From assembly GCF_003732225.1 (NCBI RefSeq), contig NZ_MOBJ01000007.1:267408-331407 (forward strand): a stretch of DNA of 64,000 bases, read 5' to 3'. Source of the DNA: Pseudomonas brassicacearum. GTDB taxonomy: Bacteria; Pseudomonadota; Gammaproteobacteria; Pseudomonadales; Pseudomonadaceae. The notes beneath the pieces are model-generated. The model had not been told where the DNA came from and searched no databases. It saw nothing but the letters and a program-made list of their open reading frames with translations. Each line of letters opens with the position of its first letter. Position 1 is the stretch's first letter. Of the stretch, positions 8,815 through 17,436 are shown piece after piece. The position numbers and the translations under genes are program-made.

Positions 8815-8874
8815 GAAAGTTAAGACAAAACGCTATCAGGGAGCGTTAGGGACCTTCGGTTTGTTTTAACTTTC
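8815..8874 (+). promoter_or_regulatory. Structured leader before the major pilin gene
   Basis: Outer arms GAAAGTTAAGACAAA (8815-8829) and TTTGTTTTAACTTTC (8860-8874) pair over 15 positions with one G-T mismatch (G-U in RNA). An inner hairpin pairs AACGCT (8829-8834) with AGCGTT (8842-8847); it shares one base with the outer arm, so one pair is lost. The structure ends 35 bases before the pilin start codon. It could be an RNA control element or the binding site of a dimeric regulator. Confidence 0.5.
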
Positions 8875-8909
8875 GATGAGCCAAACCTTATTAAAAAGAC
8901 AGGTATCAA

Positions 8910-9416
8910 ATGATGTTCAAGAAAATCGCAATCGCTGCTCCTCTGACTGTTCTGGCGCTGAGTTCTTCCATGGCTTTTGCAGAAGGTGAAGAGCGTCACT
9001 CCATTAATATGATTGCATCGATTCCAACCGTGCAATTCCATGTGAAGCCAGTGGAGCCAAGCTTGATCGTCGACGATCAACGGCTGGTCCACAACCAGGT
9101 CACCGATGAGTTAAGCACTTTGCGTGCACAATTCGACACCAAACACGCCGCTGGCTCGATTGCGGCCATGCTTGAAGAGGAAGCCTACCTGGGCAACGGT
9201 GTAGCGGCCGATAAGATCCCTTTGACAGTGACATTCAACGGCAAGGTACTGAACACTTCTACGGCAGTGGAAGTAGTCGGCGAGTCCGAGTCCACTCCAG
9301 GCAAGCGTGTCGAACTGGTCGTTGCTCCTACTAAGCCAGCCACCGGTGGCTATAAGCCGGGTGATTATACCGGTAAGGTCGCCATGCGCTTCGATGCAGT
9401 ACTTACAACACCTTGA
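8910..9416 (+). CDS. CS1-type (class 5) fimbrial major pilin
   Basis: A 168-residue secreted protein of the CS1/CfaB/CblA family, the repeated subunit of the fimbrial shaft. A Sec signal peptide (KKIAIAAPLTVLALSSSMAFA) is followed by the mature start EGEERHSINMIASIPTVQFH. Its N-terminal strand would complete the fold of the neighbouring subunit (donor-strand exchange). Family landmarks are LTVTFNGKVL, GKRVELVVAP and the closing GYKPGDYTGKVAMRFDA. It is the first gene of the fimbrial locus, lies behind a structured leader, and is separated from the usher gene by two hairpins that would favour high expression of the shaft subunit. A second, divergent pilin is at 14131. SD not strong (GACAGGTATCAA). 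Confidence 0.92.
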   Translation: MMFKKIAIAAPLTVLALSSSMAFAEGEERHSINMIASIPTVQFHVKPVEPSLIVDDQRLVHNQVTDELSTLRAQFDTKHAAGSIAAMLEEEAYLGNGVAADKIPLTVTFNGKVLNTSTAVEVVGESESTPGKRVELVVAPTKPATGGYKPGDYTGKVAMRFDAVLTTP

Positions 9417-9424
9417 TGTTCCTT

Positions 9425-9496
9425 GATGCCCGGTGAGCGCAAATCTCATCAGGCATCCCTCGCCGGTCGGCAGGCCAATAACCTCCTGTCGACCGG
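9425..9496 (+). terminator. Tandem hairpins between major pilin and usher (attenuator candidate)
   Basis: The first hairpin pairs GATGCC/GGTGAG (9425-9437) with CTCATC/GGCATC (9445-9457). The second pairs CCGGTCG/CAGG (9463-9474) with CCTG/CGACCGG (9485-9496) and is followed by ACTTTTA, a short T-run. Together they can stop or slow most transcripts after the pilin gene and protect the pilin message, giving more shaft subunit than usher. Confidence 0.55.
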
Positions 9497-9538
9497 ACTT
9501 TTACTGTGTCGACCGTACATACTTAGAGTATTTCGTTC

Positions 9539-12061
9539 ATGTTCCCGATGACTCCCATCGCGGCTGCGCTCGCACTTTTTATTTGTGCCAATGCCTTGGC
9601 TGCGCCCACTAATAACGGCACAACCCCCCGAAGTTTGCTCGCCCAGGCCAAAGGTTTGCCGGCGGACTTCGAAGAGCATTTCTTCGATGTGCCGTTGGCC
9701 GTTCGGGTGGAACTTGATCAACAGTTTCTCGGGGAGGCGATGATCGTATTAACCCGCGATGATCGCATCACCCTGCTCGACTTTACCGATACCAGTGACA
9801 GTAACTTCAAGGCCAGCGAGCGTGAAATCTGGAGCGCTTACTTACAAAAAAGCGTGGCCCTTGGCGCCTGCAAAGGCAGTTGTCCGGAGCAGATGCTGGC
9901 CGTGCATTACAACCTCGCCAATTCCCTGGTATCGATCGTCACTGAAAACGCCGAGCGCGACACTGAAACCAAGCGTTATTACGCGTTGCCCGAAGACGGC
10001 AGCAGCGGCTTGATCGTGCGTAACCAATTGAACCTCAACGGCGGCCAGGATCAGGACCTGGGCGGGCGTTATGGTTTGGAGGCCAGTGGCAGCCTGGGCA
10101 ACTGGACCCAGAGCCTGAACATGCAACTGGCTCGCCTCGGCGGGCCGGATGACAAGCTCTATCATGCTGTGCACGAGCTCTACAGCCAACGTGAGCTGGA
10201 GGGCAGCTTTCTGCGCCTGGGCTATTTCACCCCCAACTCCGAAGGTCTGAGCCGTCAGTTGCGCTCGTTCGGTGCCAGCCCGGACACGGCGGTGGGCGCC
10301 ATGTACGGCAGTTCCGACAGCCTGGCGATCAACAGCGCCAAGCCCAGCGTCTACCCGATCTATGTCACCGCCAACCGTCAGGCCTCGGTGGAGATTTTCC
10401 GCAATGGCGTGCTGATCAATACCCAACCGGTCGATGCCGGTTTGCAAACCCTGGATACCCGGCCCTTGCCCGGTGGTATCTACGAAGTGGAAGTGCGGTT
10501 GATCGAAGACGGTCAAATCACCTCCACGACCCAGGAGCTGGTGTACAAGCCCAGCAACTGGCGCAACCACGATGAGCGCTGGCGTTACAACCTGTTCGCC
10601 GGGCAGGAAAGCAAGCTGTTGAGTAACTGGGATGATCAGGCTTACGGCGAAATGACGGCCGGTGCTGCCGTCAACTACCTGCTGCATCCACGGGTCATCC
10701 TCGGGCTTTCGGGCCGCCAGGTGCGGGATGCGCTGCAATACGGCTCGTCGGTCGACTGGACGCTGGCCGACAACACCAGCCTCTACGCCAACCTTTATAA
10801 AACCGAAAATCACGGCACCGGCCTCGATCTGCAAGCCATGTACAACTATGGCGCCGGCAGCGTGTTCGCGACCCATAACCGCAGTTGGCTGGACACCACC
10901 AATACTTTCGAAACCCTGCCCGACGGTACACGCGTGCGCCAGCGCAATGTGTTTATCGGCCAGACCAGCAATTCGTCGTTATCGGTGAATCACCGGGTCA
11001 GCAGTAAAAGCTCGGTCAATGCACGGGTCTCCCACAGCGATGGCAACACCGAAGGCGTGGGCCTGGATCTGGGCTGGACCCAGCGCGGCAACCTGTTCGG
11101 CAGCGATGCCAACTGGCGCTTCTCGGTGTTCGATCGACCCGGCTCCTTCAGCAGTGGCGACGCGCGCAATCGCGGGGTCGACCTGAACGTCAGCCTGGCC
11201 CTCGGCGGGCCGGGTGAGCAGATATCCGGCAGCATCGGTACACGCACCTCCCGTGACGGCGGTCGCGATAACAATGCTTCGGTCACCTACCGCAAAGACC
11301 TGCAAGGCCATTTACTGCAAAGCGTCTCGGCCACCGCGATCACCGACACCTACGGCGTCGGGCTGTCCGGTATGAGCAACTTCCAGACCGAGGCGATCAA
11401 TGGCGACGCCTTTGTCCAGCGTTCCTCCTTCAACGGCAACCTCACCGGCGGCTTGAACCTGGACAGTACCGTTGCCGTGGGTGGCCAGAAAATCGTCATG
11501 ACCAGCCAGCATCAAGGCAGTGGTGCCGGGATGATCATCGACGTCGAATCCGACCTCGATGAAATCGCCCTGCGCGCCGACGACTTGAGTGGTGGCAGCA
11601 CGAGCTTGCGGCCGGGGCGCAACTTCATCCCGATCACCGCTTACAAAAGCAGTTCGGTGAGTTTCGACTTCGAGGGCAACCACCCGCCGGCGGCGACCAT
11701 TCAACCGGCACGCACCGGCTATCACCTGAACAAGGGCGGCGTGGACTACCGCAAGATCACCGTCAGCAAAACCCTGACCGTGCTCGGTCGCCTGGTCGAT
11801 CCTCAGGGTAAGCCACTCAAGGGCCATCACCTCATCAACCACGCCAGCCGTGGCGTGAGTGAAGTGGATGGCTTCTTCTCCATGGAAATGAACGCCGGCT
11901 CGCCGACGCTTGAAGTGCGGCGTGGCGATCAATTGCTGTGCCAGTTCCGACTCGATACGGCCAATGCGCGTAATGAAAACAATGTGCTGATGATCGGTGA
12001 TTTGCGTTGCGCGCCGGACACTTTGGCAGATACCACCCTCACCGCCGGATCGGCAGGTTGA
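9539..12061 (+). CDS. Class 5 fimbrial outer membrane usher (CfaC/TcfC/CblC-like)
   Basis: An 840-residue usher that forms the outer membrane pore through which chaperone-bound subunits are assembled and secreted. A signal peptide is visible (TPIAAALALFICANALAAP). The middle (about 150-560) is rich in the alternating aromatic/polar strands of a beta-barrel. Landmarks include GALYGSSDSL-like VGAMYGSSDSLAINS, a plug-like region with VEIFRNGVLINTQPVDAG and LPGGIYEVEVRLIEDG, and a C-terminal Ig-like part with VLGRLVDPQGKPLKGHHLIN and VDGFFSMEMN. The C-terminal end NVLMIGDLRC...DTLAD recurs three times downstream as relics. The stop codon overlaps the first adhesin start (TGATG). It is the only complete usher in the locus, so it must serve both pilins and all four adhesins. 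The start has only a weak SD. Confidence 0.92.
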   Translation: MFPMTPIAAALALFICANALAAPTNNGTTPRSLLAQAKGLPADFEEHFFDVPLAVRVELDQQFLGEAMIVLTRDDRITLLDFTDTSDSNFKASEREIWSAYLQKSVALGACKGSCPEQMLAVHYNLANSLVSIVTENAERDTETKRYYALPEDGSSGLIVRNQLNLNGGQDQDLGGRYGLEASGSLGNWTQSLNMQLARLGGPDDKLYHAVHELYSQRELEGSFLRLGYFTPNSEGLSRQLRSFGASPDTAVGAMYGSSDSLAINSAKPSVYPIYVTANRQASVEIFRNGVLINTQPVDAGLQTLDTRPLPGGIYEVEVRLIEDGQITSTTQELVYKPSNWRNHDERWRYNLFAGQESKLLSNWDDQAYGEMTAGAAVNYLLHPRVILGLSGRQVRDALQYGSSVDWTLADNTSLYANLYKTENHGTGLDLQAMYNYGAGSVFATHNRSWLDTTNTFETLPDGTRVRQRNVFIGQTSNSSLSVNHRVSSKSSVNARVSHSDGNTEGVGLDLGWTQRGNLFGSDANWRFSVFDRPGSFSSGDARNRGVDLNVSLALGGPGEQISGSIGTRTSRDGGRDNNASVTYRKDLQGHLLQSVSATAITDTYGVGLSGMSNFQTEAINGDAFVQRSSFNGNLTGGLNLDSTVAVGGQKIVMTSQHQGSGAGMIIDVESDLDEIALRADDLSGGSTSLRPGRNFIPITAYKSSSVSFDFEGNHPPAATIQPARTGYHLNKGGVDYRKITVSKTLTVLGRLVDPQGKPLKGHHLINHASRGVSEVDGFFSMEMNAGSPTLEVRRGDQLLCQFRLDTANARNENNVLMIGDLRCAPDTLADTTLTAGSAG

Positions 12062-13287
12062 TGATGAATAGTGATGTAAAAAATTACTTGGCCGGATTGT
12101 TGTGTGCGGTGTTCGCACCGTCGGCCCATGCGCTGACCCAGCACATCACGGCGGTGTTTACACCTGATCCGGCGAACGTGCTCAAGAACGAGTTCGTCAA
12201 TACCACACCGGTCAGCGGGTTTTGTGCCGGCTTTGGCCATACTATTTGTCAAAATCACGGATATTTTTCCATTCAAGCGCCTATCGGCGGGTCGTCACCG
12301 GACCTGGGGCCGGGTGTTCCGGTGATTTACGCTAATCATGCAAACCCTCGGGACGGGGCAATGTTCAAGGTACCCTCCGAATGGCGGGATGTGCCAGTCA
12401 CCCATACCCGCACGGGTGAAGTGGAAACCGTGCAGATGCGTATATCAGGGATTGGTCAAGCGACAGTGACGCGTCCAGGTATCGACGTTTGGCCATGGAG
12501 AGGTTTTACGAATGTGTCCGCCCCGTGTGTTGCCTCCGGGCTCTCCTCGGGCGGGGGGGTCAATTTACGCTTCTTCTGGCTAGTCCCTGAAGGTGCGGGT
12601 GCTTGCGGTGTGAAGCCTATTCGGGACGCTACACGTTTTGCATTCGCTAGCATGGATTACTCTTACGCGCTGAAGACTCCCAATCCGTTGAGTATGTCCT
12701 CCGGGGAATACACCGGCACCCTCAACTATACGATGGGGCCGGGGAGGGATTTCGATTTCGGCGATGTTGTAATCTCTGACGAAGACACATTGACCTTCAA
12801 CTTCACCCTCGAGGTGCAACACGCACTGAAAGTCGAAGTGCCCCCCGGTGGTAACCGGGTGGAACTGGTCCCCCAGGGCGGCTGGCAAGCCTGGTTGAAT
12901 CAGGGGCGTAAACCTGCGCGGCTGTTCCGTGACCAGACCTTCAACATCTCGGCCTCGTCGCGCTTCAAGATGCAGCTCGAATGCCAGTACAGCCAGGACG
13001 GCAAAACCTGCTCGTTGCATGAGCCGCTCTCCGGGCACTTCGTGCCGCTGAACATCAGCGTCAGCCTGCCCAATGGCCTGACGGACGCCACCGGTCAACC
13101 GGTCAACCGGCGTCCATTGTTGCTCGACGGCAGCGGCACTGAACTGTTTCAACCCGGTTTTTATGTCGAACGCAAACCGGGAACCCTGCACTTCGAGATT
13201 GCCAGGGAAAAGGTCGAAGAGATGTTGACGGGCGTCGCTAAAAAATACTCCGGCACCGTCACGGTGATCTGGGATTCGGAAGTTTAA
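12061..13287 (+). CDS. CfaE/CblD family fimbrial tip adhesin, copy 1
   Basis: A 408-residue secreted protein. A signal peptide (NYLAGLLCAVFAPSAHA) is followed by LTQHITAVFTPDPAN, a variable N-terminal half with paired cysteines, and a conserved C-terminal half from about residue 255. That half contains LKVEVPPGGNRVELVPQGGW, RLFRDQTFNISASSRFKM, YVERKPGTLHFEI and the end VTVIWDSEV. This two-part form fits the CfaE/CblD family, where a receptor-binding domain is followed by a pilin domain that starts the fibre. I chose ATG 12061 because it overlaps the usher stop by one base, which couples translation, and gives a proper signal peptide; a frame 18 codons longer exists. Three paralogs follow at 14744, 16168 and 17578. 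Its 3' half is almost identical in DNA to copy 3. Confidence 0.88.
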   Translation: MMNSDVKNYLAGLLCAVFAPSAHALTQHITAVFTPDPANVLKNEFVNTTPVSGFCAGFGHTICQNHGYFSIQAPIGGSSPDLGPGVPVIYANHANPRDGAMFKVPSEWRDVPVTHTRTGEVETVQMRISGIGQATVTRPGIDVWPWRGFTNVSAPCVASGLSSGGGVNLRFFWLVPEGAGACGVKPIRDATRFAFASMDYSYALKTPNPLSMSSGEYTGTLNYTMGPGRDFDFGDVVISDEDTLTFNFTLEVQHALKVEVPPGGNRVELVPQGGWQAWLNQGRKPARLFRDQTFNISASSRFKMQLECQYSQDGKTCSLHEPLSGHFVPLNISVSLPNGLTDATGQPVNRRPLLLDGSGTELFQPGFYVERKPGTLHFEIAREKVEEMLTGVAKKYSGTVTVIWDSEV

Positions 13288-13341
13288 GCCGTATTCACAT
13301 TGGCCCGATTCGGCTGTGTTTAATCATTAAGGTGAAATGTT

Positions 13342-14082
13342 ATGAAACGCCTGTTGGCACTCTTTGGTTTTTATCTGTTTTCTCACACGGTCCTTGCCGG
13401 GCCGCAAATAAATGTCGGTGTTGTATACGATTATCTGGACGGCGATAAAAGTACTTATTTGAAGCGCGTGTTCAATGGCGGTGACAGCACCGCTTTCGTC
13501 AAGATCAACATCCTCGAGATCATCTACGACGCTGACGGCACTGCTCGCGAAATCCCGTTGCAGAACCAAACCGATGGCGCGTCCCGCGACGGTCTGATGG
13601 CCAGCCCGGCACGGCTGATCGTGCCGGCCAACGGCATGCAGGGTTCGCGCTTGCTGTACATGGGCGAGCGGGAAAAAGAGCGCTACTTCCGGGTTCGTTT
13701 CGTGCCGGTGGTCCCGGAAAAGGAGGACGAATTCGTGGTGTCTGCCGAAGAACGAGAAGACTATAAAAAAGGCTTGTCGGCCGGGGTTAACGTATTGGCC
13801 GGTTATGGCACGGTGTTTTTCGTGCGTCCCAAAGAGACACGCTTCGATAGCGTGATCAATGACGGCCCGGGTAAGTACCAAGTTCGCAATAACGGCAACA
13901 GCGTGGTGGTGATCGACGAGTTCAAGGATTGCTCGATCAAGAGCGAGAGCGACTGCCAACCGACGACCAAACATCACATTCTGGCCGGGCGCACCTTCCA
14001 GTTCGAAAAGCAGGCCGGTCGTGAATACCGGTTCACGATGATTGAAGGTGCAAGTACCAAAAAACTGGAGATAAAGGGGTAA
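13342..14082 (+). CDS. Class 5 fimbrial periplasmic chaperone (CfaA/CblB-like)
   Basis: A 246-residue periplasmic protein with signal peptide (RLLALFGFYLFSHTVLAGP). It binds pilin and adhesin subunits after export and delivers them to the usher. The N-terminal Ig-like domain shows INVGVVYDYLDGDKSTY and RLIVPANGMQGSRLLYMG. The second part shows RYFRVRFVPVVPEK, a strand region that in this family holds subunit-contact residues, and GYGTVFFVRP. The length is normal for CS1-type chaperones. It is the only chaperone in the locus and lies between adhesin copy 1 and the second pilin. In the known cable-pilus order chaperone-pilin-usher-adhesin, it would be the first gene of a second operon starting here. 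SD: AAGGTGAAA upstream of the ATG. Confidence 0.87.
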   Translation: MKRLLALFGFYLFSHTVLAGPQINVGVVYDYLDGDKSTYLKRVFNGGDSTAFVKINILEIIYDADGTAREIPLQNQTDGASRDGLMASPARLIVPANGMQGSRLLYMGEREKERYFRVRFVPVVPEKEDEFVVSAEEREDYKKGLSAGVNVLAGYGTVFFVRPKETRFDSVINDGPGKYQVRNNGNSVVVIDEFKDCSIKSESDCQPTTKHHILAGRTFQFEKQAGREYRFTMIEGASTKKLEIKG

Positions 14083-14130
14083 GTTGTTATCTTTTTACCG
14101 GCATCGAAGCGTAAGCAACAGGTGATCAGC

Positions 14131-14619
14131 ATGTTTAAAATATTAACGACATTAACTTCAATGACGCTCCTGACGCTGGCCAGTACCTATGCGTTGGCTA
14201 TTCGAGAGAGCGAAACCTTTGAAGTGTCGGTGACTATTCCCACCGCGGAGTTCTATGTTTTGCCGTCGGAATCGGACTGGATTCACCGGGAGCAACGTCT
14301 GGTGTGGAATCTGGTCACTTCTGAATTAAGCCCTTTGCGTAAAAACTTCGACGTCAAAAACACCAACGGCGGGATCTCTGCCCGGCTGAATGCCGAGCCG
14401 TACCTGAGCAACGGCAGGGACACCGACAATATTCCATTGATCGTCACGTTCAACAAACAACGACTCACCGTCAATGCTGAAGAAGTGATTTCGGAAACCG
14501 ATGGCAAAACCGGTAAACGCGTGGGCCTGGAAATCGCGGCGGTTAAACCGGATGACGGTTACAAGGCCGGTGAGTACTACGGCAATGTAAACATGATGTT
14601 TGAAGCAATCGCCCCCTGA
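14131..14619 (+). CDS. CS1-type fimbrial pilin, second copy
   Basis: A 162-residue secreted pilin paralogous to the one at 8910. Shared landmarks are a short signal peptide (FKILTTLTSMTLLTLASTYALA), IPTAEFYVLP against IPTVQFHVKP, QRLVWNLVTSELSPLRKNFD against QRLVHNQVTDELSTLRAQFD, IPLIVTFNKQ, GKRVGLEI and GYKAGEYYGNVNMMFEA. I chose ATG 14131 over the longer GTG frame at 14122 because AGG at 14120-14122 sits at proper SD distance and the signal peptide starts there. It may be a minor or alternative shaft subunit. No full usher follows: after the stop there is only a short usher-tail remnant, then adhesin copy 2. Confidence 0.87.
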   Translation: MFKILTTLTSMTLLTLASTYALAIRESETFEVSVTIPTAEFYVLPSESDWIHREQRLVWNLVTSELSPLRKNFDVKNTNGGISARLNAEPYLSNGRDTDNIPLIVTFNKQRLTVNAEEVISETDGKTGKRVGLEIAAVKPDDGYKAGEYYGNVNMMFEAIAP

Positions 14620-14633
14620 GTGGTTTGACCGGC

Positions 14634-14717
14634 ATTAATGTGCTGATGATCGGTGATGTGTGTTGCATCCCGGATACCTTGGCGGATGCAACCTATAAGA
14701 CCGAGGTGGCGAATTGA
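14634..14717 (+). pseudogene. Relic of an usher gene 3' end, before adhesin copy 2
   Basis: Twenty-seven codons and a stop read INVLMIGD..C.PDTLADAT, matching the last residues of the complete usher (NVLMIGDLRC.PDTLADTT at about 11980-12045). There is no usher body upstream; pilin 2 ends at 14619, only 14 bases away. The relic ends at TGA 14715-14717, just before the start of adhesin copy 2, as in the intact usher-adhesin junction. Confidence 0.85.
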
Positions 14718-14743
14718 GTATTTATAAAGTGAGCAGGTGCGGG

Positions 14744-15988
14744 ATGTTCAAAAGAGCGCTGATCCGCTCGGCGTTGATAGGTTTGGCGTTGGGATTATTT
14801 ATTCGCCCTGTCGGCGCTGAAGTTGTGCAAATTACTGCTGAGTTCAAGCCGGACCCGTCAAGGCCTAATGTTAATGAATTCAAGAACACGACACCGAATA
14901 GTGGGCATTGCACGAGGCATGAAGCCCAATGCAAGCGATGGCAGATCTTCAGCATCGGCACCCTGATCGAACTGCATGCTGATCGCGCAATTCCTGCCAG
15001 GCATACCGATCCCCGTCAGGGCGCGATGTTTAATGTACCGGCCGGTTGGAAAGATGTTCCCATCTTTGACACGCACGGTAAGGCGTCAGGCGTGGTGCAG
15101 GTACGAATCGCCGGCATTGGCGGGCAATACCAGTTGAGTGAGAGGGTTCAGCAGCTGATTGGTAGAGAACTCGACCCTGTTTATGCTCACAGTTTGCTTT
15201 GGAGGGAAGGAAGTTGGCTGGACCCCCCGCCCCCGTGCGGCATGGGGGGAGTGACCCGCTCTGAAGACTATACTGTTGAATTTTTCTGGACCACTCCGGT
15301 TGAAGGCGTGTGCTCGATGCAGGCGGCCTATGACATCCCGGGATTCTCCTATAAGAGTGTCGACTTCGCGTACCAACTGCAGACCCCCAACCCGCTGAAA
15401 ATGGCTCCGGGCGTCTATACGGCAACGACACTTTATACCGTCGGCCCGGGGGCGGACTTCGACATGGGGAATATCATGCAGCCCACGGACGGCACTATTC
15501 AGCTCGCCTTCACCCTGACGGTCGACCATGTATTCAATATCGAACTACCACCGGGTGGTCATAAAGTGGAACTGATTCCGCAAGGTGGCTGGCAGGCGTG
15601 GTTGCAGCAAGGTCGAAAACCGGCACGATTATTTCGAGATCAAACCTTCAATATCTGGACCTCTACGCCCTTCAAGATGCAATTGAAGTGCGCCATTGAA
15701 ATCGGCAATACCTGCGGCCTGCGTAACGAAGAAGGTAAAGAAGTCCCCGTACAGGTTGCCGTCAGTTTGCCTCACGGTCTGGCGGACGTAACCCACTCTC
15801 CAGTTAACAAACGACCGTTACAGCTCGATGGTATTGGGACGGAAAAATTTGAACCCAATGTTTATGTCGATCGTAAACCTGGCACCTTACACTTTGAAAT
15901 CAGAAAGGAATCGGTAGAACAAATGTTAGCGTTTGATGGGCGTAAATACACGGGTGATGTCACGGTGATCTGGGATTCGGAAGTTTAA
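14744..15988 (+). CDS. CfaE/CblD family fimbrial tip adhesin, copy 2
   Basis: A 414-residue secreted protein. The signal peptide is FKRALIRSALIGLALGLFIRPVGA, the mature start EVVQITAEFKPDPSRPNVNE. The middle resembles copy 3 more than copies 1 and 4: RHTDPRQGAMFNVPAGWKDV, VRIAGIGGQYQLSERVQQLI and FFWTTPVEGVCSMQAAYDIP. The C-terminal half keeps IELPPGGHKVELIPQGGW, RLFRDQTFNI and VTVIWDSEV but is the most divergent of the four. I prefer ATG 14744 because GCAGG lies at proper SD spacing; a TTG at 14714, overlapping the usher-relic stop, would add ten residues. It probably caps the same fibre as the other adhesins, with different receptor specificity, which is inference. Confidence 0.85.
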   Translation: MFKRALIRSALIGLALGLFIRPVGAEVVQITAEFKPDPSRPNVNEFKNTTPNSGHCTRHEAQCKRWQIFSIGTLIELHADRAIPARHTDPRQGAMFNVPAGWKDVPIFDTHGKASGVVQVRIAGIGGQYQLSERVQQLIGRELDPVYAHSLLWREGSWLDPPPPCGMGGVTRSEDYTVEFFWTTPVEGVCSMQAAYDIPGFSYKSVDFAYQLQTPNPLKMAPGVYTATTLYTVGPGADFDMGNIMQPTDGTIQLAFTLTVDHVFNIELPPGGHKVELIPQGGWQAWLQQGRKPARLFRDQTFNIWTSTPFKMQLKCAIEIGNTCGLRNEEGKEVPVQVAVSLPHGLADVTHSPVNKRPLQLDGIGTEKFEPNVYVDRKPGTLHFEIRKESVEQMLAFDGRKYTGDVTVIWDSEV

Positions 15989-15989
15989 C

Positions 15990-16028
15990 GGCAATGTAAA
16001 CATGATGTTTGAAGCGCTCACCCCCTGA
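15990..16028 (+). pseudogene. Relic of a pilin gene 3' end, before adhesin copy 3
   Basis: Thirteen codons GNVNMMFEALTP plus stop, directly after the stop of adhesin copy 2. They match the end of pilin 2 (GNVNMMFEAIAP) with only two codon changes. No pilin body is attached. It marks the left end of a duplicated unit running pilin tail, usher tail, adhesin. Confidence 0.85.
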
Positions 16029-16042
16029 GTGGAGTGATCGGA

Positions 16043-16126
16043 ATTAATGTGCTGATGATCGGTGGTTTGTGCTGCACGCCCGATACCCTGGCAGATGCGA
16101 CATATAGGGCTTTGACCTTTGGCTGA
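16043..16126 (+). pseudogene. Relic of an usher gene 3' end, before adhesin copy 3
   Basis: Twenty-seven codons and a stop read INVLMIGGLCCTPDTLADAT, a second copy of the usher tail remnant. It is closest to the one at 14634 (shared INVLMIG, CC.PDTLADATY). It lies 14 bases after the pilin-tail relic, the same spacing as at 14619/14634. Confidence 0.85.
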
Positions 16127-16167
16127 TTGGCCGTCTAGATCATGCCGAAGAAACAGGATTTATTAAG

Positions 16168-17436
16168 GTGAATACCATTTACTCCGTGAAAAAACTGCTA
16201 GGTTCTTGTTTGCTTGGCGTGGCTCTGGGGGGAACTCCATTGTTAGTCGAGGCCGCCACTATGAATATCCGGGCTGAGTTCAGTCCGGACTCCGCGAACC
16301 CCATGGTCAATAGGTTTGTCAATGTGACACCTTCTACGGGGTACTGCGCCCAGCTTCCGGAGGCCTGTAGATTCGAGAAAATATTCAGTCTCCAGACCCC
16401 TGTTACTTTTAGCTCCACGGGGCCGATTATTGGTCGGCACACGGACCCTCGACAAGGGGCGATGTTCAAGGTTCCTGCCCAATGGAAAACGCTCACCGTG
16501 ACCAAAATGGAAGGTGAGCATTCAGGGGGGAGTGAGACTGTGGAAATGAAAGTGCGTATTGCGGGTATAGGTACTCGATATCGACTCAGTGATACGGCAT
16601 CGAATCTGGTAGGACGTCCGGACAGTGATCATCGTTTGTTGTGGTCTGGGCAGAGTTGGGCCGAACCTTCTTCTCCGTGTAGACGCACTAGTACCAGTAC
16701 CTTTACTCCAACAGAATTCAGGTCGTTCTGGCTGGCGCCGGTTGAGGGTGTTTGTTCCAAGACAGCCGCCTATACAATTCCTGCTGTCGATTATATTGCT
16801 TTCGATTTTGCTTACGAGCTTGAAACGCCTGAGCCGCTAAAACTGTCCCAAGGGATTTATGCCGGGAGTGTGACTTACACGATTGGACCTGCTGGCGACT
16901 TTGATATGGGCGACATAATGTTGCCCAGTGACAACACGCTGACCCTGAACTTCACCCTGGATGTGCAACATGCACTGAAAGTTGAAGTGCCCCCCGGTGG
17001 TAACCGGGTGGAACTTGTCCCCCAGGGCGGCTGGCAAGCCTGGTTGAATCAGGGGCGTAAACCTGCGCGGCTGTTCCGTGACCAGACCTTCAACATCTCG
17101 GCCTCGTCACGTTTCAAGATGCGGCTCGAATGCCAGTACAGCCAGGACGGCAATACCTGTTCGTTGCATGAGCCGCTCTCCGGGCACTTCGTGCCGCTGA
17201 ACATCAGCGTCAGCCTGCCCAATGGCCTGACGGACGCCACCGGTCAACCGGTCAACCGGCGTCAGTTGTTGCGCGACGGCAGTGGTACCGAACTGTTTCA
17301 GCCCGGTTTTTATGTCGAACGCAAACCGGGAACCCTGCACTTCGAGGTTGCCAGGGATCAGGTCGAAGAGATGTTGACGGGCGTTGCAAAAAAATACTCC
17401 GGCAACGTCACGGTGATCTGGGATTCGGAAGTTTAA
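16168..17436 (+). CDS. CfaE/CblD family fimbrial tip adhesin, copy 3 (mosaic)
   Basis: A 422-residue secreted protein starting at GTG 16168, with AGGA nine bases upstream; the signal peptide is VKKLLGSCLLGVALGGTPLLVEA. The N-terminal and middle parts follow copy 2 (RHTDPRQGAMFKVP, VRIAGIGTRYRLSDTASNL, PVEGVCSKTAAYTIPAVD). From about 16960 on the DNA is almost identical to copy 1, with a handful of substitutions over some 470 bases. The likeness continues about 50 bases past the stop codon. The gene is therefore a mosaic: a copy-2 type front half joined to a copy-1 type back half by gene conversion or unequal recombination. Upstream are pilin and usher tail relics. Confidence 0.86.
   Translation: MNTIYSVKKLLGSCLLGVALGGTPLLVEAATMNIRAEFSPDSANPMVNRFVNVTPSTGYCAQLPEACRFEKIFSLQTPVTFSSTGPIIGRHTDPRQGAMFKVPAQWKTLTVTKMEGEHSGGSETVEMKVRIAGIGTRYRLSDTASNLVGRPDSDHRLLWSGQSWAEPSSPCRRTSTSTFTPTEFRSFWLAPVEGVCSKTAAYTIPAVDYIAFDFAYELETPEPLKLSQGIYAGSVTYTIGPAGDFDMGDIMLPSDNTLTLNFTLDVQHALKVEVPPGGNRVELVPQGGWQAWLNQGRKPARLFRDQTFNISASSRFKMRLECQYSQDGNTCSLHEPLSGHFVPLNISVSLPNGLTDATGQPVNRRQLLRDGSGTELFQPGFYVERKPGTLHFEVARDQVEEMLTGVAKKYSGNVTVIWDSEV

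Larger units (their letters stand above)
8393..8909. other. Intergenic region upstream of the fimbrial operon
   Basis: No gene is supported in these 517 bases, which are clearly more AT-rich than the surroundings. The left end holds the PadR operator candidate. The right part holds a small hairpin (8760-8775) and a long stem structure (8815-8874) directly before the first pilin gene, so regulation of fimbriae probably acts here. I could not assign a reliable sigma-70 promoter. Confidence 0.55.

Noticed and set aside
8815..8874. Possible invertible (phase-variable) promoter at the inverted repeat before pilin 1
   Set aside because: The arms are only about 30 bases apart, too short for a promoter segment, and no recombinase gene is near; kept as a leader structure instead.
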